64,000 bases of DNA from Corylus avellana (Eukaryota > Streptophyta > Magnoliopsida > Fagales > Betulaceae). Below, in pieces: positions 47,973 to 61,481 of this stretch. A program made the translations under genes and the position numbers. The stretch covers positions 35,643,634 to 35,707,633 of the forward strand of contig NC_081545.1 of the NCBI RefSeq assembly GCF_901000735.1, given 5' to 3'. Under the pieces are notes generated by a model. It did no database searches, was not told the origin of the DNA, and saw only the letters and a list, made by a program, of their open reading frames with translations. Each line of letters starts with the position of its first letter. Position 1 is the stretch's first letter.

Positions 47973-49029
47973 TAAATTTCAAGCCCCCCCATGTCCAACC
48001 AGTAAGAGAATGATACCTTTTCCACCATGTCTTGGATGAGAAACCTTTTTTCACAATGGGGGGCAAAGAAGTAGTGAATATTCTTGTTTTATGTGTTTTG
48101 AGGGGAGTGGGAGCTTTGGATTGTGACGAACATTTAGCATCCATGATTTGGTGATGTTATCCAATTAGTGTTCATTCTGTTTTATGATCTTCTGAAGCTA
48201 TGTAAAGTGAAAAGTGGGGTCCCGGGAGAGACTAGAGAGCCATTGCTTTGTTCTAAGATGACCTTTGAATTAAACTAGCAAAATAAAGATAATTTTTTTA
48301 TTAAATAAAAAAAAATGGTTAAATACATTTTCAGTACTTGTGGTTTGCACTAAAATCAAACAGGCACCTGAATTTTCAAAAGTGTCACAAATGATACCTG
48401 TGATAAGCAAATAAACTCACTTGGTACCTCCGTCAAAATTCTGTTAGTTTTTTAACAGATCGTCACGTCACACTTACACGTGGCGTGGTATCTTGAAACC
48501 ATAGGTACCACGCCACGTTTAAGGGTGACGTGGAGTTCCGTTAAAAAAACCTAACAAAATTTTGACGGAGGTACCAAGTGAGCTTATTTACTTACCACAT
48601 GTACCATTTGTAATACTTTTAAAAACTCATGTGACTATTTAATTTTGGTACAAATCATAGGTATTGAAAATGTATTTAACCCTAAAAAAAAAATTGGGCT
48701 GGAAATTTTTTTTTTTCAATACAATCTATTAAACATATATTTGTCCTTAAAATATATAATTTTTGCATATATTTTTAATTTCAAACCCCTCCATGTCCAG
48801 CCAGTCATATGGGTACCTTTCCACCATGTCACGGATGAGAAACCTTTTTCAAAAGGGAGAAAAAGAAGTAGTAAACATTTTTGTTTTATATGTTTTGTGG
48901 GAGTGCGTGTGGGAGCTTTGGATTGTGATCCAATTAGTGTTGCTTCTATTTTACCTTCTGAGGCCATGGAAAGTGGGGGCTTAGGAGAGAGCCATTAATT
49001 GTTTTGTTCTAAGGTGACCTTTGTAATTA
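47973..49029. repeat. Diverged 250-bp direct duplication around a MITE
   Basis: Blocks shared in the same order by 47973-48275 and 48775-49029 include TTTCAA(G/A)CCCC(C/T)CC, CCATGTC(T/A)(T/C)GGATGAGAAACC, AAAGAAGTAGT, GGGAGCTTTGGATTGTGA, CCAATTAGTGTT and GTTCTAAG(A/G)TGACCTTTG. Similarity is clear but reduced, so the duplication is old. The foldback MITE at 48316 inserted between the copies. Confidence 0.75.
48316..48682. mobile_element. Foldback MITE with about 180-bp arms
   Basis: Almost the whole element is a palindrome: GGTTAAATACATTTTCAGTA at the left and, inverted, GGTTAAATACATTTTCAATA at the right. Inside, CTTGGTACCTCCGTCAAAAT is repeated inverted and the centre is the pair GGCGTGGTA…TACCACGCC. 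A 10-base TAAAAAAAAA flanks both sides and could be the target duplication, but it is a homopolymer so this is weak. The RNA would form a long hairpin. Confidence 0.8.
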
Positions 49030-49060
49030 TGTAATTAAAGTAATTACATAATTTTTTTTT

Positions 49061-49150
49061 ACATGTCCGTATAAAGGGAGGAAAAAGATATTCGAATTAG
49101 TGACTTCTTCTTCATGAAACATGATTCTCACCTTATTGATCTATCCTCAT
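49061..49150 (-). mobile_element. Diverged SINE related to 212-329
   Basis: It shares ACATGTC(T/C)G, a purine-rich spacer, ATTCGAA(C/T)TAGT(A/G)AC, CTTCAT and the tail-end TATCCTCA/TACCTCTTGAGGA region with the SINE at 212-329, in the same order. The B box has decayed to TTCGAAT and no clean target duplication remains. Confidence 0.5.
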
Positions 49151-51920
49151 TTTAAAAAAAATGAATCATTTAAAATAAAAGGATAAAATTGCCGTTTTAC
49201 ATTTTAAAGACAATTTTGCCCTTTTATTTTAAATAACTTACTATCCAAATTCCTAGGGACAGGACCTCGATTTTGAAAATTTTCATTAAACTCTATCCTA
49301 AATTTGACCTATTATTCAGGCTTTTGACCTCTCAAAGAAAAATCTTAATTCTATCCCTGCATTAATGAGCATGGTTGAGTGTTTCCGGATATACACAATT
49401 GAAAGGAGAATTTAATAAAAAAAGAAAAAAAGAAAAAGAAAAGATATTGTGAAAAAAAAAATAATTCAAAAACTAATTTCAGGCAATTTCATTTATCACG
49501 TAGCCACGTCCGTACTACGTAGGTGTTAAATAAGTCAGTTTTCCAGAAAAAATGGTCGGGTACGTACCGAGTTTACAACAGACAGACATCTACAAAAAAA
49601 GATTTTGTTTAAATTGCTTTCTTAAATACTGCTTTTGTTTTATCTATCTATATTTAATTGGTTCTTTAATGGAATTAGTGGTAACAGAGATGCTAACTTG
49701 ACTTATATAGAAGTGAATTAACAGTATATCCTTAACAAGTTAGCCATTAATTAATTATTTTATTAAATATAGATTATCACGTCATTTTGTAAATAATTTT
49801 GTAGTAAAAGTTGTACTAGCTTAGTAACACTCAATTTATATATATCTTGGTCCAAGAAAAATAACAAAAATAAAATATGTTCTTGTTTTGGATTTTTTTT
49901 TTTTAAAAAAAAAAAAGGCTGTTCTTGTGTAATATTCTTATTTATATATGTACATATTTTTTGTGTAATATTGCGAGATTAAGGATGTGATCTTGATGAT
50001 AAATAAACTGACAAATGGAATGATTCTCTAACTTTTATCATGGCTCATGACCTTCAAGATTCAAAGTCCAAATATATATTTGCTATGCAATATAGAAATT
50101 TAATGTTTGTAAGTGTTTACCATAGATTTATTGGGAAAAAAATATTTGGATTCAAATTCAGCTACAAATTCCATGAGTGAGGAGAGAAAAAAAAAAGGAA
50201 AGTTTCGAGGTGATTTAAAAGAATTTGGATTCGGATCGGGTGTAATAACCTAATCACCAATCTAGCTCAGTCGTTTAAAATTGATAAACCCAAATCGCAA
50301 CATTAAATAAGCGCCACAGTTTGTAGTGATAAAACAGTTCATATGAGAATCATATCTATTAAATAATAATATTAATTTAATAGACTGAATTAGAACAATT
50401 TCTTTCAATCTAACAATTGGAATAAAACTTTTGTCTTTTTTCACGCTTGTCATCCACTGCTTATTTATAAATATGGGCATTCATCCTTTTTAATCACACT
50501 TTTTAACTTTAATTAATATATAGAAAGCAAACCATATGAAAAAAAATTGTGCAGAGAGTAAAGCCATATTATAATTCAAAGGGTAAAGATATAAACTTCT
50601 AGAGATAACAATGAATATTACATATATAATTCTAGAGACTTTGGGGACCGTAGTAATAATAATAATAATGATAATAATAATAATAATAATAAATAAATAA
50701 ATAAATAATGAGATCATGAAGAGATTCACTCTTTGGGTGCCTGGCTCTGGCACTGCTGGTGCGGGTGGTGATGTTAATGGTAAATAAAAGGCTTTGGTTT
50801 TTTCTGCATATTATAATCCCAAAGACAACGCGCACACTAAATTAAGCAAAAAAATAAAGAAACAGCAGACAAGATGGCTCTTCCAACTTGATGCAAGCTC
50901 TTTCTTTTCTTTCTTTCCTTGTTTGTTCAGTATATACTAACTTCACTACCACCAAAAATCTCTCTGCGCTTCAATGGCGTATCTTTCACTGTTTTTATAT
51001 CTGCTTCTTCTTCTCTCTACTTTTTTCTCTCTCCCAACTTCTCCTCCTAAGGTTTGCTGTACTACGCTTCCTTACAAGTGTACGTAAGTCCTAGAAACTC
51101 GGGACGACCCGGCTCCTCCTCTTCTTTGCTTTCTTAATCCTCCCCTCCCTTTACTGCTTCCTTTGACTTGACTTAGACGTCCCTGGTACGTCTCTTTATC
51201 TTTCTCCCTCTTTCTCTGTGCCTCTGTACACTATATATGTACTTGTTTGTACATGGGTTTGTTGTATATCATCATCATTTCTGAGAGCCCGTTTTGCCTG
51301 CCTGTCTTTGGCTTTTGATGTATGCATATACGCTGGTTTGTTTTTTTTTTTTTTTTCTCAAAGTTTCAAGGGTGTTAACTGTTCACTGTTAATCAGATTG
51401 ATCTTACATGGGTTCTAATCTGAGTAATTAGTTCTTTATTTTTTGTATTTGTTATGTTTTAGTCATATTATAATTATGGCATCCCATTGAAGTTATGTAT
51501 TTTGATCCGACTTTCTGAACTGGGTTTCTTTTTTTCTTTTAAGTATATTGATATTGAAATATTTCACTCATTTTCCATAAATCCTGACAAACCCATAACA
51601 TAAACACCAAAAATGTTACAATGGAGGAAAAAGTTTCTCTGGGGTCTTGTGCTTATTTCTTTGTATCTTGATGAATCCATGAGAGAAATTGTTTTTCTGT
51701 GTATATCTGTTAATTTGTAAAAGCTGCACAGATTGTTGATCAGTCCATGACATAAGATTTGTTTTATGGTCTCAATCTGTCATCTAATTAGATGTATTTT
51801 TAGGCCAAATTTTTATGATTTATTCATATTGGTAATAGGATCGCTGATTATCATTTCCTTAGATTTTGTTATTTCTTTCAATTACAGAGAGTTTTTTACA
51901 GTTTAATAGAGTTCTGTTCC

Positions 51921-53135
51921 ATGTCCAAGGGAAAAGAAATAGAGGGTGAAGAAGAAAGAGAAGATATGTGTGGCAATGACAGTGAGGTTCGTAGTAAGAA
52001 ACGGCTTCTTGCCAGGGACTCTGGTGCTAGCATTTGCATTTATGCTAATAGTTCCTCAGGTGGAGAACCTCAGGATGCAGATTATTCCGTTGCTTCGCTG
52101 AGTGATGAGTTAGAGGCTCTGATCTTGGCCAGGGTTCCCAGATCAGAATACTGGAAGTTCTCTTTTGTGAGCAGAAGGTTTCTCTCTCTTGTGAAGAGTG
52201 GTGAGGTATATAAGATTAGAAGGGCAGTTGGGTTTAAAGAAGCTTCTGTTTTCATGCTGGCTATTGGGGAGAAGAGTTGGTGGGCATTTGACAGGCAATT
52301 CAGGTGTTGCAGGAAGCTTCCAATCTTGCCATCAGACTTCTGCTTTTCAACTGGGGATAAGGAGTCAGTTTGTGCAGGGACTCATCTGATTGTTTCAGGG
52401 AAAGAAATTGATGGTGTTGTTATTTGGAGATTTGAATTGGCATCGAACAAATGGTTTAAGGGTCCTTTTATGGTCAATCCAAGGTGTTTGTTTGCATCAG
52501 CCACCTGCGGCACCTCTGCTTTTGTAGCTGGTGGCATTGGAATGGAGAGTGAAGAGAGAGTCTTGAGTTCAGCTGAGAAATATGATCCAGAGACCAAATC
52601 ATGGGAACTTCTTCCAATGATGCACCAGAGGAGGAAGCTTTGCTCGGGCTGTTACATGGATAACAAGTTCTATGTGATTGGAGGGATGGACGAGAATGGG
52701 AATGGTCTAACCTGTGGGGAAGCATTTGATGAGCAGGAAAACACATGGAAATTGATCCCAGAGATGTTGAAAGATGCCCCCGTCACAACTTCTCAATCTC
52801 CACCTCTTGTTGCAGTTGCCAACAATGAGCTCTACTCGCTTGAAGCTTCCTCAAACGAGCTGAAGGTATACTTGAAGAGGAGCAATTCATGGAAGATTTT
52901 AGGACCAGCCCCAGTAAGAGCTGATTTTAATAAAGGATGGGGCATAGCATTCAAGTCTCTGGGTGATGAGCTTCTTGTCATGGGCGCATCGTCGGTTGCT
53001 TGTGCCGGCCGTGGCATGGCTGTATACACTTGCTGCCCGCATCCACAGGCTGATGAATTACAGTGGAGGGCTCTTGACTGTGGCACTAGCCAGCTCAGCC
53101 ACTTTATTTGGAATTGCTCTGTCATGGTAGCCTGA
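51921..53135 (+). CDS. F-box/kelch-repeat protein, miR2111 target (At3g27150/TML type)
   Basis: One exon codes for 404 residues. After a charged N-terminus with KKRL (a possible nuclear signal), the F-box lies at about 57-100 (LSDELEALILARVPRSEYWKF…RRFLSLV). Kelch repeats follow; the clearest are at about 195-295 (VAGGIGMESEERVLSSAEKYDPETKSW is one unit, FYVIGGMDENGNG starts the next). It should be the substrate receptor of an SCF ubiquitin ligase. In legumes the homologue TML acts in roots to limit nodulation and is silenced by shoot-derived miR2111; in Arabidopsis At3g27150 is the miR2111 target. The matching site is present in this reading frame (52064-52084). An in-frame second Met lies at residue 16. 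A spliced leader is likely. The gene is intact. Confidence 0.9.
   Translation: MSKGKEIEGEEEREDMCGNDSEVRSKKRLLARDSGASICIYANSSSGGEPQDADYSVASLSDELEALILARVPRSEYWKFSFVSRRFLSLVKSGEVYKIRRAVGFKEASVFMLAIGEKSWWAFDRQFRCCRKLPILPSDFCFSTGDKESVCAGTHLIVSGKEIDGVVIWRFELASNKWFKGPFMVNPRCLFASATCGTSAFVAGGIGMESEERVLSSAEKYDPETKSWELLPMMHQRRKLCSGCYMDNKFYVIGGMDENGNGLTCGEAFDEQENTWKLIPEMLKDAPVTTSQSPPLVAVANNELYSLEASSNELKVYLKRSNSWKILGPAPVRADFNKGWGIAFKSLGDELLVMGASSVACAGRGMAVYTCCPHPQADELQWRALDCGTSQLSHFIWNCSVMVA
52064..52084 (+). promoter_or_regulatory. miR2111 target site in F-box/kelch mRNA
   Basis: AACCTCAGGATGCAGATTA (52066-52084) is fully complementary to the first 19 bases of miR2111-5p as I remember it; only the two bases at the miRNA 3' end mismatch. 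It encodes EPQDADY between the charged N-terminus and the F-box. Pairing this complete at the seed and cleavage site predicts slicing. Confidence 0.85.
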
Positions 53136-54023
53136 ATGCTCAAATCTGAAGCAGTGGCTCTTGAGTTGTTTGATGTGAGTGAGTGTCTGAATCAGGGTTT
53201 CCTTTTTTTTTTTGGTTTTTGTCTGAGTTTGCTGTAATTTCCTTTTGTATTACATAAGTGTTCCTTGTCCCCTCCAAACTTTGTGATGATGACATAAGGG
53301 TCATTTGACAAAGCTTGCTGATTTTATCTTTTGCTTCTGTCTCCCGTATGAGCACCTTTTTTTTTTTTTTTGGGTGATTTGATCTTTAGAAGTTATAAGT
53401 TTACAATTCAGGCAGGAAAACAGAGAGGGCAATGTGGGATCCATCTGCCCTAACCCATCCGAGGTGCAAGGCCTACCTGCCAACCCAGCATAGTGGGCTT
53501 AGTGGTAGAGGCACTGAATACTCATAACAGCACATCAATCTGTAAGATACATGTAAAAATTATAATACTCATAACAGCACTCAATAGGACAGGGCTGGTG
53601 AAAACTCCAAGATCAATTTATTTATTTGTTTGTTCTTCGTGTCCGGAGGAGTCCGTTGACTCCCACTACCAAATGGTCCAAATTTATCTTATTCATTGGC
53701 ATCCACCAAAGAAGATTAAAACTATAGCAACTAGCAAGTATGTCGACCTTACGGCTTACACAAAGCACCTAAAGATCAGCCTGTCCCATCATAAAAACAT
53801 TCATTATCATTGCTTCGCAATTCTCCGAGAGCAGCAAATACATTCTAGTGCGCTGGTTCTAATGCACTGAGATTGTACAAGGAACCACAAATTTATATCA
53901 ATCAAAAGTTGAAGACACCTCTATGAACGTCTCCTTGAACATTACATTCCTCTAAAAATCCAAATAAAAATTAAAAAAAAAAAACCAAAAGATTAATAAT
54001 GAAAATTCCCCTAGCCACCACAT
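53136..54023. other. F-box 3' region and uL22 3' end
   Basis: No gene is seen. ACTCATAACAGCAC occurs twice (about 53520 and 53567), a short direct repeat of unclear origin. Poly-T runs are at 53201-53210 and 53357-53371. Confidence 0.5.
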
Positions 54024-56489
<2,466 letters not shown>

Positions 56490-56566
56490 TGTTATTGGTT
56501 TTGATGGGCACTGAGCTTTCTGGGGCAAAGAGCGTGATGTATAACGCGATCACGATGGATGGAGTG

Positions 56567-56592
56567 AAACCCTAACTGAGTTCTAGGGTTTA
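56567..56592. promoter_or_regulatory. Telo-box pair upstream of uL22 pseudogene
   Basis: AAACCCTAA (56567-56575) and its inverse TAGGGTTTA (56584-56592) lie about 80-100 bases upstream of the minus-strand ATG. TGGGCT site II-like motifs follow near 56629-56636. This telo-box plus site II pairing is characteristic of plant ribosomal protein promoters. Confidence 0.6.
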
Positions 56593-57891
56593 GGCTTAAC
56601 TCTTGACCGAGAGCCAAGAGCGGAAACGTGGGCTGGGCTTTTCGTTGAGAAAGACCCATTGAGTAGGTTTATGGGTCGGATCCTGGCTTGAAAGTTTTCG
56701 CACTGGTTGGAAATTTTAAATAAAAACCTTGTGAAGAGATTTCTCATAAATTATATTTATTTGTTTGTTTGTTGTAATAGATAAAGTATTCAAAATTTCA
56801 TATTTTCTTTGCATTTAATGAGTTTTACCTCAATTAATGTATCTAAGATTTAAGATGTTTTAATTATTTTTTTATGCTATCTAGAAGAAAAAGGGCATAA
56901 AATTAGAGATTTTAGATTATAGTTTATCATAGTGTGAGTAATTTTGGATTAGAGGGTAAGAAATTAAATCATAAACCATAAATAAAAATATATTTCTAAG
57001 AAAAAAAAGATTTATTTGGTAAAAAAAATGTGAAAAATTCTATTCAAGTTTGACAATTTTTTTCTTTTAAGAATTCGTTTTTGAGTTATTAACTTGAATG
57101 ACCACATGGGTCGGACTGTCATGTGGATGGATGTAAGGCTGAACCCGACTCGATAGTATATGGGACTTTTTTTTTTTTTGAACTCTTTTCCCATCAAAGT
57201 TCACTTTTTTCGCACAATTTTCCTTCTAGGAAAGCAAGAAAGAAAGAAACGAAAGGGTGCCAAACAAACCCACAAGCAAAGTACCATCGCTTCCTCTTCG
57301 GTCTCAGGTGGAGGGAAGCAGAAGCAGCGAGCAAGCCTCAATTACTGACAACGTGTAAGAATTCTATAACCCTATTTTCTCAGTCCCTTCGACTCTGTCT
57401 CTCAATTCCTTTAAAGCTCAAAGGTTCTCACTGTTTTATTTCATTTCCGTCGCTTCCCAATCTGATACGGACATTTCATGCACGTTCAAAATCTGGGTCT
57501 CCCTCAAAATTTCCCATTTTTGCACACCCACTCTTAATTTTTTATCACTTTTCTCAAATACTTGGTATGCGTGCCAAGGATTAGGGTTTTCTCAAAACTA
57601 CCCTGGTCTGTACATCTACTACTTCTCTTGCAAAATTATGGGGTTTAAAGGTTTTGGTGCCTACCCTTTTGGTCTAATGCTTTAATTTGGCTCTCGAAGG
57701 TTTGGATGTTTAAGGGAATTTGATCCTTCTGGTGTTGCTGGGTTTTGGGGGGTGTTTTTTGAAATTAGCTTGGGCTTACATTTCTCACTGGGGTTTAGGT
57801 TTGATTTATGTAATTTGAGGCTATGAATAGAGAGAGTTAGGATTTTTCTGTTTTTAGATTTTTCTGGTTGGATTAAATACATTAGATAGCG
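56593..57891. other. Divergent intergenic and SNF12 leader
   Basis: A divergent promoter region for the uL22 copy (minus) and SNF12 (plus). From about 57200 onward the sequence looks like SNF12 leader: a GA-rich first exon, a possible donor GTGTAAGA near 57350, and a C/T-rich stretch before the start codon. This is inferred, not proven. No other gene is seen. Confidence 0.45.
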
Positions 57892-59841
57892 ATGTCTGTG
57901 AACAATAATAATCCACCTAAGAGCCTTGGGGCCTCATCCTCGCCCTTTGGCAATGCCGGTATGCCCACAAACCCTTCGTTTACACAATCACAAGCTCAAG
58001 CGCAAATTGGGGCTGCCTTTCAAAATCAGTATCAGCTGTCCCAAGCGCAGGCTATTGCACAGGCGCAGTCGAAGGCTGCTGCGGCCCATGCCCAAGCTCA
58101 AGCTCAAGCGCAAGCAGCTCATGCCCAAGCAGCTCATGCCCAAGCTCAAGCCCAATTCCAAGCTCAGTTACAAGCTCAAGGGCTGTCGCTCAACCAGGGC
58201 CATGCAACGGGCATTGGTAATTTGGGTGCATCTTCACCCTCCATGTCAACGCCTGGTAATTTGGGTGTCAAGCGGATGCCCCAAAAACCTCCAATCCGCC
58301 CTCTTGTTGGTTCCCCTATGAACACAGTTTCCCCATTGAAAGCAATGGAACTGTCAGCTCGGAGAAAGAAGCAGAAGCTTCCTGAGAAGCAGCTACAAGA
58401 TAAAGTGGCATCGATTCTGCCCGAGTCTGCTCTGTATACCCAGCTTCTTGAGTTTGAGGCTCGTGTTGATGCTGCTCTTTCAAGAAAGAAAGTTGACATT
58501 CAGGAGGCCCTTAAAAACCCTTCTTGTGTGCAGAAAACCCTTCGAATTTATGTTTTCAACACTTTTGCAAATCAGATTCGCTCCATTCCAAAGAAGCCAA
58601 ATGCCGAGCCCCCTACTTGGACACTTAAGATTGTTGGGAGGATCTTAGAAGATGGGGTGGATCCTGATCAGCCTGGAGTGGTCCAAAAGTCGAACCCCTT
58701 ATACCCAAAGTTCTCATCTTTCTTCAAGAGAGTGACCATTTCCTTGGACCAGAGACTATATCCAGAAAATCCTTTGATTATTTGGGAGAACGCTCGATCC
58801 CCTGCACCTCATGAGGGCTTTGAGGTAAAGAGGAAAGGGGATAAAGAATTTAGTGCAAACATACGGTTGGAAATGAACTATGTGCCTGAGAAGTTCAAGC
58901 TTTCACCAGCTTTGATGGAGGTTCTTGGTATTGAGGTTGATACCCGACCGAGAATAATAGCTGCAATCTGGCATTATGTAAAGGCTAGAAAGTTGCAGAA
59001 CCCGAATGACCCTGCTTTCTTTAATTGTGATCCACCTCTTCAAAGAGTTTTTGGGGAAGAGAGGATGAAATTCACCATGGTTTCTCAGAAGATATCTCAG
59101 CATTTGTTTCCTCCACAGCCTATACATTTGGAGCATAAGATCAAGCTTTCAGGGAATAGTCCTTCTGGAACTGCATGTTATGATGTGTTGGTTGATGTGC
59201 CTTTTCCAATTCAGAGGGAATTGTCTGCTCTATTGGCCAATGCGGAGAAGAACAAAGAAATTGACACTTGTGATGAAGCAATATGTACTGCTATAAGAAA
59301 AATTCATGAGCACCGTCGGAGGCGGTCATTCTTCCTTGGGTTCAGTCAATCACCAGTGGAATTCATCAATGCGTTAATTGAATCTCAAAGCAAGGATTTG
59401 AAGCTTGTAGCTGGAGAAGCAAGTCGTAATGCTGAAAAAGAGCGGCGGTCAGATTTCTTCAACCAACCATGGTAAGCTAATCCAAATTGAATTTGCTTTT
59501 GTTGGATTGATGCAATACTCGTGGCTCATAGCCTACGAACACTTGTTCTTACTAGCCACTGATGTGCATCACTGACATGAGGGTCGATATGTGAGATTTT
59601 ATCATTTTACAGTTCAAGTTTATTCAATGTTATTTTGGCTTTGATCCAATATCCATACAATTGATTACAAAATCATATATGTGATCAAGTGCTCATTAAG
59701 AGCTGCAACATTTTGTTAATCCTTGATAAGAGTGCGCTCATTCTGTTTGTATTTGGTAATTCTTACAGGGTTGAAGATGCCGTTATACGTTATTTGAATC
59801 GCAAGCCTGTTGCAGGAAGTGATGCTCCTGGAAGCACATAA
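57892..59841 (+). CDS. CHC1: SWI/SNF subunit SNF12/SWP73 (BAF60, CHC1)
   Basis: Two exons (57892-59471 and 59769-59841) encode 550 residues, close to the Arabidopsis length. The first 120 residues are Gln/Ala-rich with repeated AQA units, from a DNA hexamer-like repeat at about 58080-58185. The region [20 protein letters not shown] starts the conserved core. The SWIB/MDM2 domain is at about 325-405 ([20 protein letters not shown], then [20 protein letters not shown]). The short last exon supplies [20 protein letters not shown]. The protein is a core scaffold subunit of SWI/SNF chromatin-remodelling complexes in the nucleus. The reading frame runs through the splice donor into a stop only three bases later, so the small last exon is easily missed. 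By recollection the orthologue is At5g14170. Confidence 0.93.
58080..58185 (+). repeat. Coding CAAGCT/CAAGCG repeat (poly-AQ) in SNF12
   Basis: Runs of CAAGCTCAAGCN, CAAGCAGCTCATGCC and CAAGCTCAAGCC encode AQAQ/AHAQ units. Such repeats change length easily by slippage, in steps that keep the frame. Confidence 0.8.
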
Positions 59842-60334
59842 GGAGGAGATTGCTTAGCTGTTGATGGGTCATGTGTTTACCATTCGTTTTGCTCAACAGC
59901 TGAAGATTGTTTCCATTATAGAAGAAGCATCACATGTAGATTGCTCTATTGTTGGTTGGAGTAGGAGCTGCTTGCTTGTAAAAATAGACAATATGCCCCG
60001 TAGCTTGTTTTCGCACTAATTGTTCTTGTTATGCTGCTGTTTAGGCTTGATGAACAAATATAATGTTAGAAATGATGTATTCTTTGCTGCTTTGGACTTC
60101 CTGTTTTGGTTAATTTCTGCCATCAATGACGATAAAAGCATTTGCTAACACACAGATCTGTTGGATTCTCTACTATTTAAAGAAGGAAAGCTTCCCAATG
60201 CTAAAGGGGATGGCTTGTCTTCATGATTGGGGGAGCGCTTGCTGCTGAGTGCTGACGCTATTTGTATTACCGCTGACTAGCTGAGGGTTTTTGGTGAAAA
60301 AATGTTTAATGAAAAATAAGATATATTACATTGA
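59842..60334. other. SNF12 3' UTR and spacer
   Basis: No gene is seen. The first 250 bases are probably the SNF12 3' UTR. The interval then reaches the tRNA gene; a minus-strand T run (about 60313-60318 as A on the plus strand) may serve as its Pol III terminator. Confidence 0.5.
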
Positions 60335-60406
60335 GGGGCATTCCGAGAATCGAACTCGGGACCTCTCGCACCCAAAGCGAGAATCATACCACTAGACCAA
60401 ATGCCC
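60335..60406 (-). tRNA. tRNA-Pro (UGG)
   Basis: On the minus strand the 72-base sequence begins GGGCATTTGGTCTAGTGGTA and ends GTTCGATTCTCGGAATGCCC plus discriminator C. The 7-bp acceptor stem (GGGCATT/AATGCCC) closes. A box (TGGTCTAGTGG) and B box (GTTCGATTC) are intact. The anticodon stem CTCGC/GCGAG encloses TTTGGGT, giving anticodon UGG. No intron. The T arm CCGAG/CTCGG is perfect. A short T run lies just after the gene. It decodes proline CCA and, by wobble, other CCN codons. Confidence 0.95.
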
Positions 60407-60669
60407 TCTTGCGATATTGATTCGGATAGATTATATATGATAACTATACATCAATTTTCTGTCTCCTAACCTTACTTAAATCAGCTTCCAAAAAAAGTCA
60501 AAATTTATTTATTTATTTATTTTTAAAAAGGCTCAAATACATTATTTTAAAATGGGATATTTATCTCGATTATGCCATGAGTGATTTATGTTCACACATC
60601 TGAAAGAAAGCATCTCAACTATGTATATATATATATATAAAAGCCAGTACGGCTTATATGTGTGGTGCA

Positions 60670-61481
60670 TAGGGTGTAAAAAATTATTGGAGAACCGGAA
60701 TCGGAAGTGGGAAACTGGAAAACCGGGGACCCCGGTTCCGGTCCCAATTTTGGGCACCCGGTAAAAACCAAGAAACCGGAACCGGGTGCATTTATATATA
60801 ATAATATTTTTTTAAAATATTTTATACATATATTAAATTAATATACAAAATAGCCAATGCCTCTATAACAGTGTTTTTTTTTTTATGGGGCCAAATTATT
60901 ATTTTGCCCTTTGGTATTAAGCTCACCTAGTTTAATTAGTAAGGAAATAATGAATTTGATTTAAGGTTATTTTGTCTATTAATACAAAAAGGTAAAGAAA
61001 TAATGAATTTGAATTAGTTTGACTGGATTTTTTGGTATTTCACCTCACTTACTTTTTGTATGATGGTGTAGATTTACAGTTAAGCCTTATTCTTTCTTTG
61101 TCATAGTTAAATTAAGAGGGTTATTTGTGTCTTCTCATCATTTCTATTTTCCTTTTCTTTTTTTTTTTCTTTTTTTCTTTTTTTGCTTCCTCTTCATCCT
61201 CCGAGAGCCTCCTCTCTCTCCTCATTTTTTCCTTTTCCATTTTCTTCTCTTCTCCCTCTTCTTTTCATTTTCTGAAATGAAACCTTATGATTTTTTCATG
61301 AGGTTTAATTTCAGAAAACAATTTTTTCATGTGGTTTCAAAAAAATAATAATAATAATTAAAAAAAAAAACGGTTACCGAACTGGGTAAAACTGTAATGG
61401 GTTGGTAACTGGGACCCGGTTCCCAATTCCGGTCTCGGTTTTGGCCAAAAACTAAGAAGTCGGACCAGATTGACACCCCTA
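60670..61481. mobile_element. Non-autonomous hAT element with 8-bp target duplication
   Basis: The ends TAGGGTGTAAA and, inverted, TAGGGGTGTCAA match hAT-type termini. The 8-bp flanks are GTGGTGCA (60662-60669) and GCGGTGCA (61482-61489), one mismatch. Repeats of CCGG(A/T)(A/T)CCGG type fill both subterminal regions (about 60693-60790 and 61370-61465), a usual feature of transposase-binding ends in this group. The middle is A/T- and C/T-rich with no transposase. Confidence 0.7.

Larger units (their letters stand above)
46359..51920. other. Gene-poor intergenic DNA (second part) and F-box leader
   Basis: No gene is supported between 46359 and about 50850. It contains a diverged 250-bp direct duplication (47973-48275 and 48775-49029), a foldback MITE between the two copies (48316-48682), a SINE relative (49061-49150) and a TAA/TAAA microsatellite (about 50655-50708). 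From about 50830 to 51920 lies the probable promoter, leader and leader intron of the F-box gene; a donor near 51080-51190 and the acceptor TTACAG at 51886-51891 are plausible but not proven. Confidence 0.5.
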
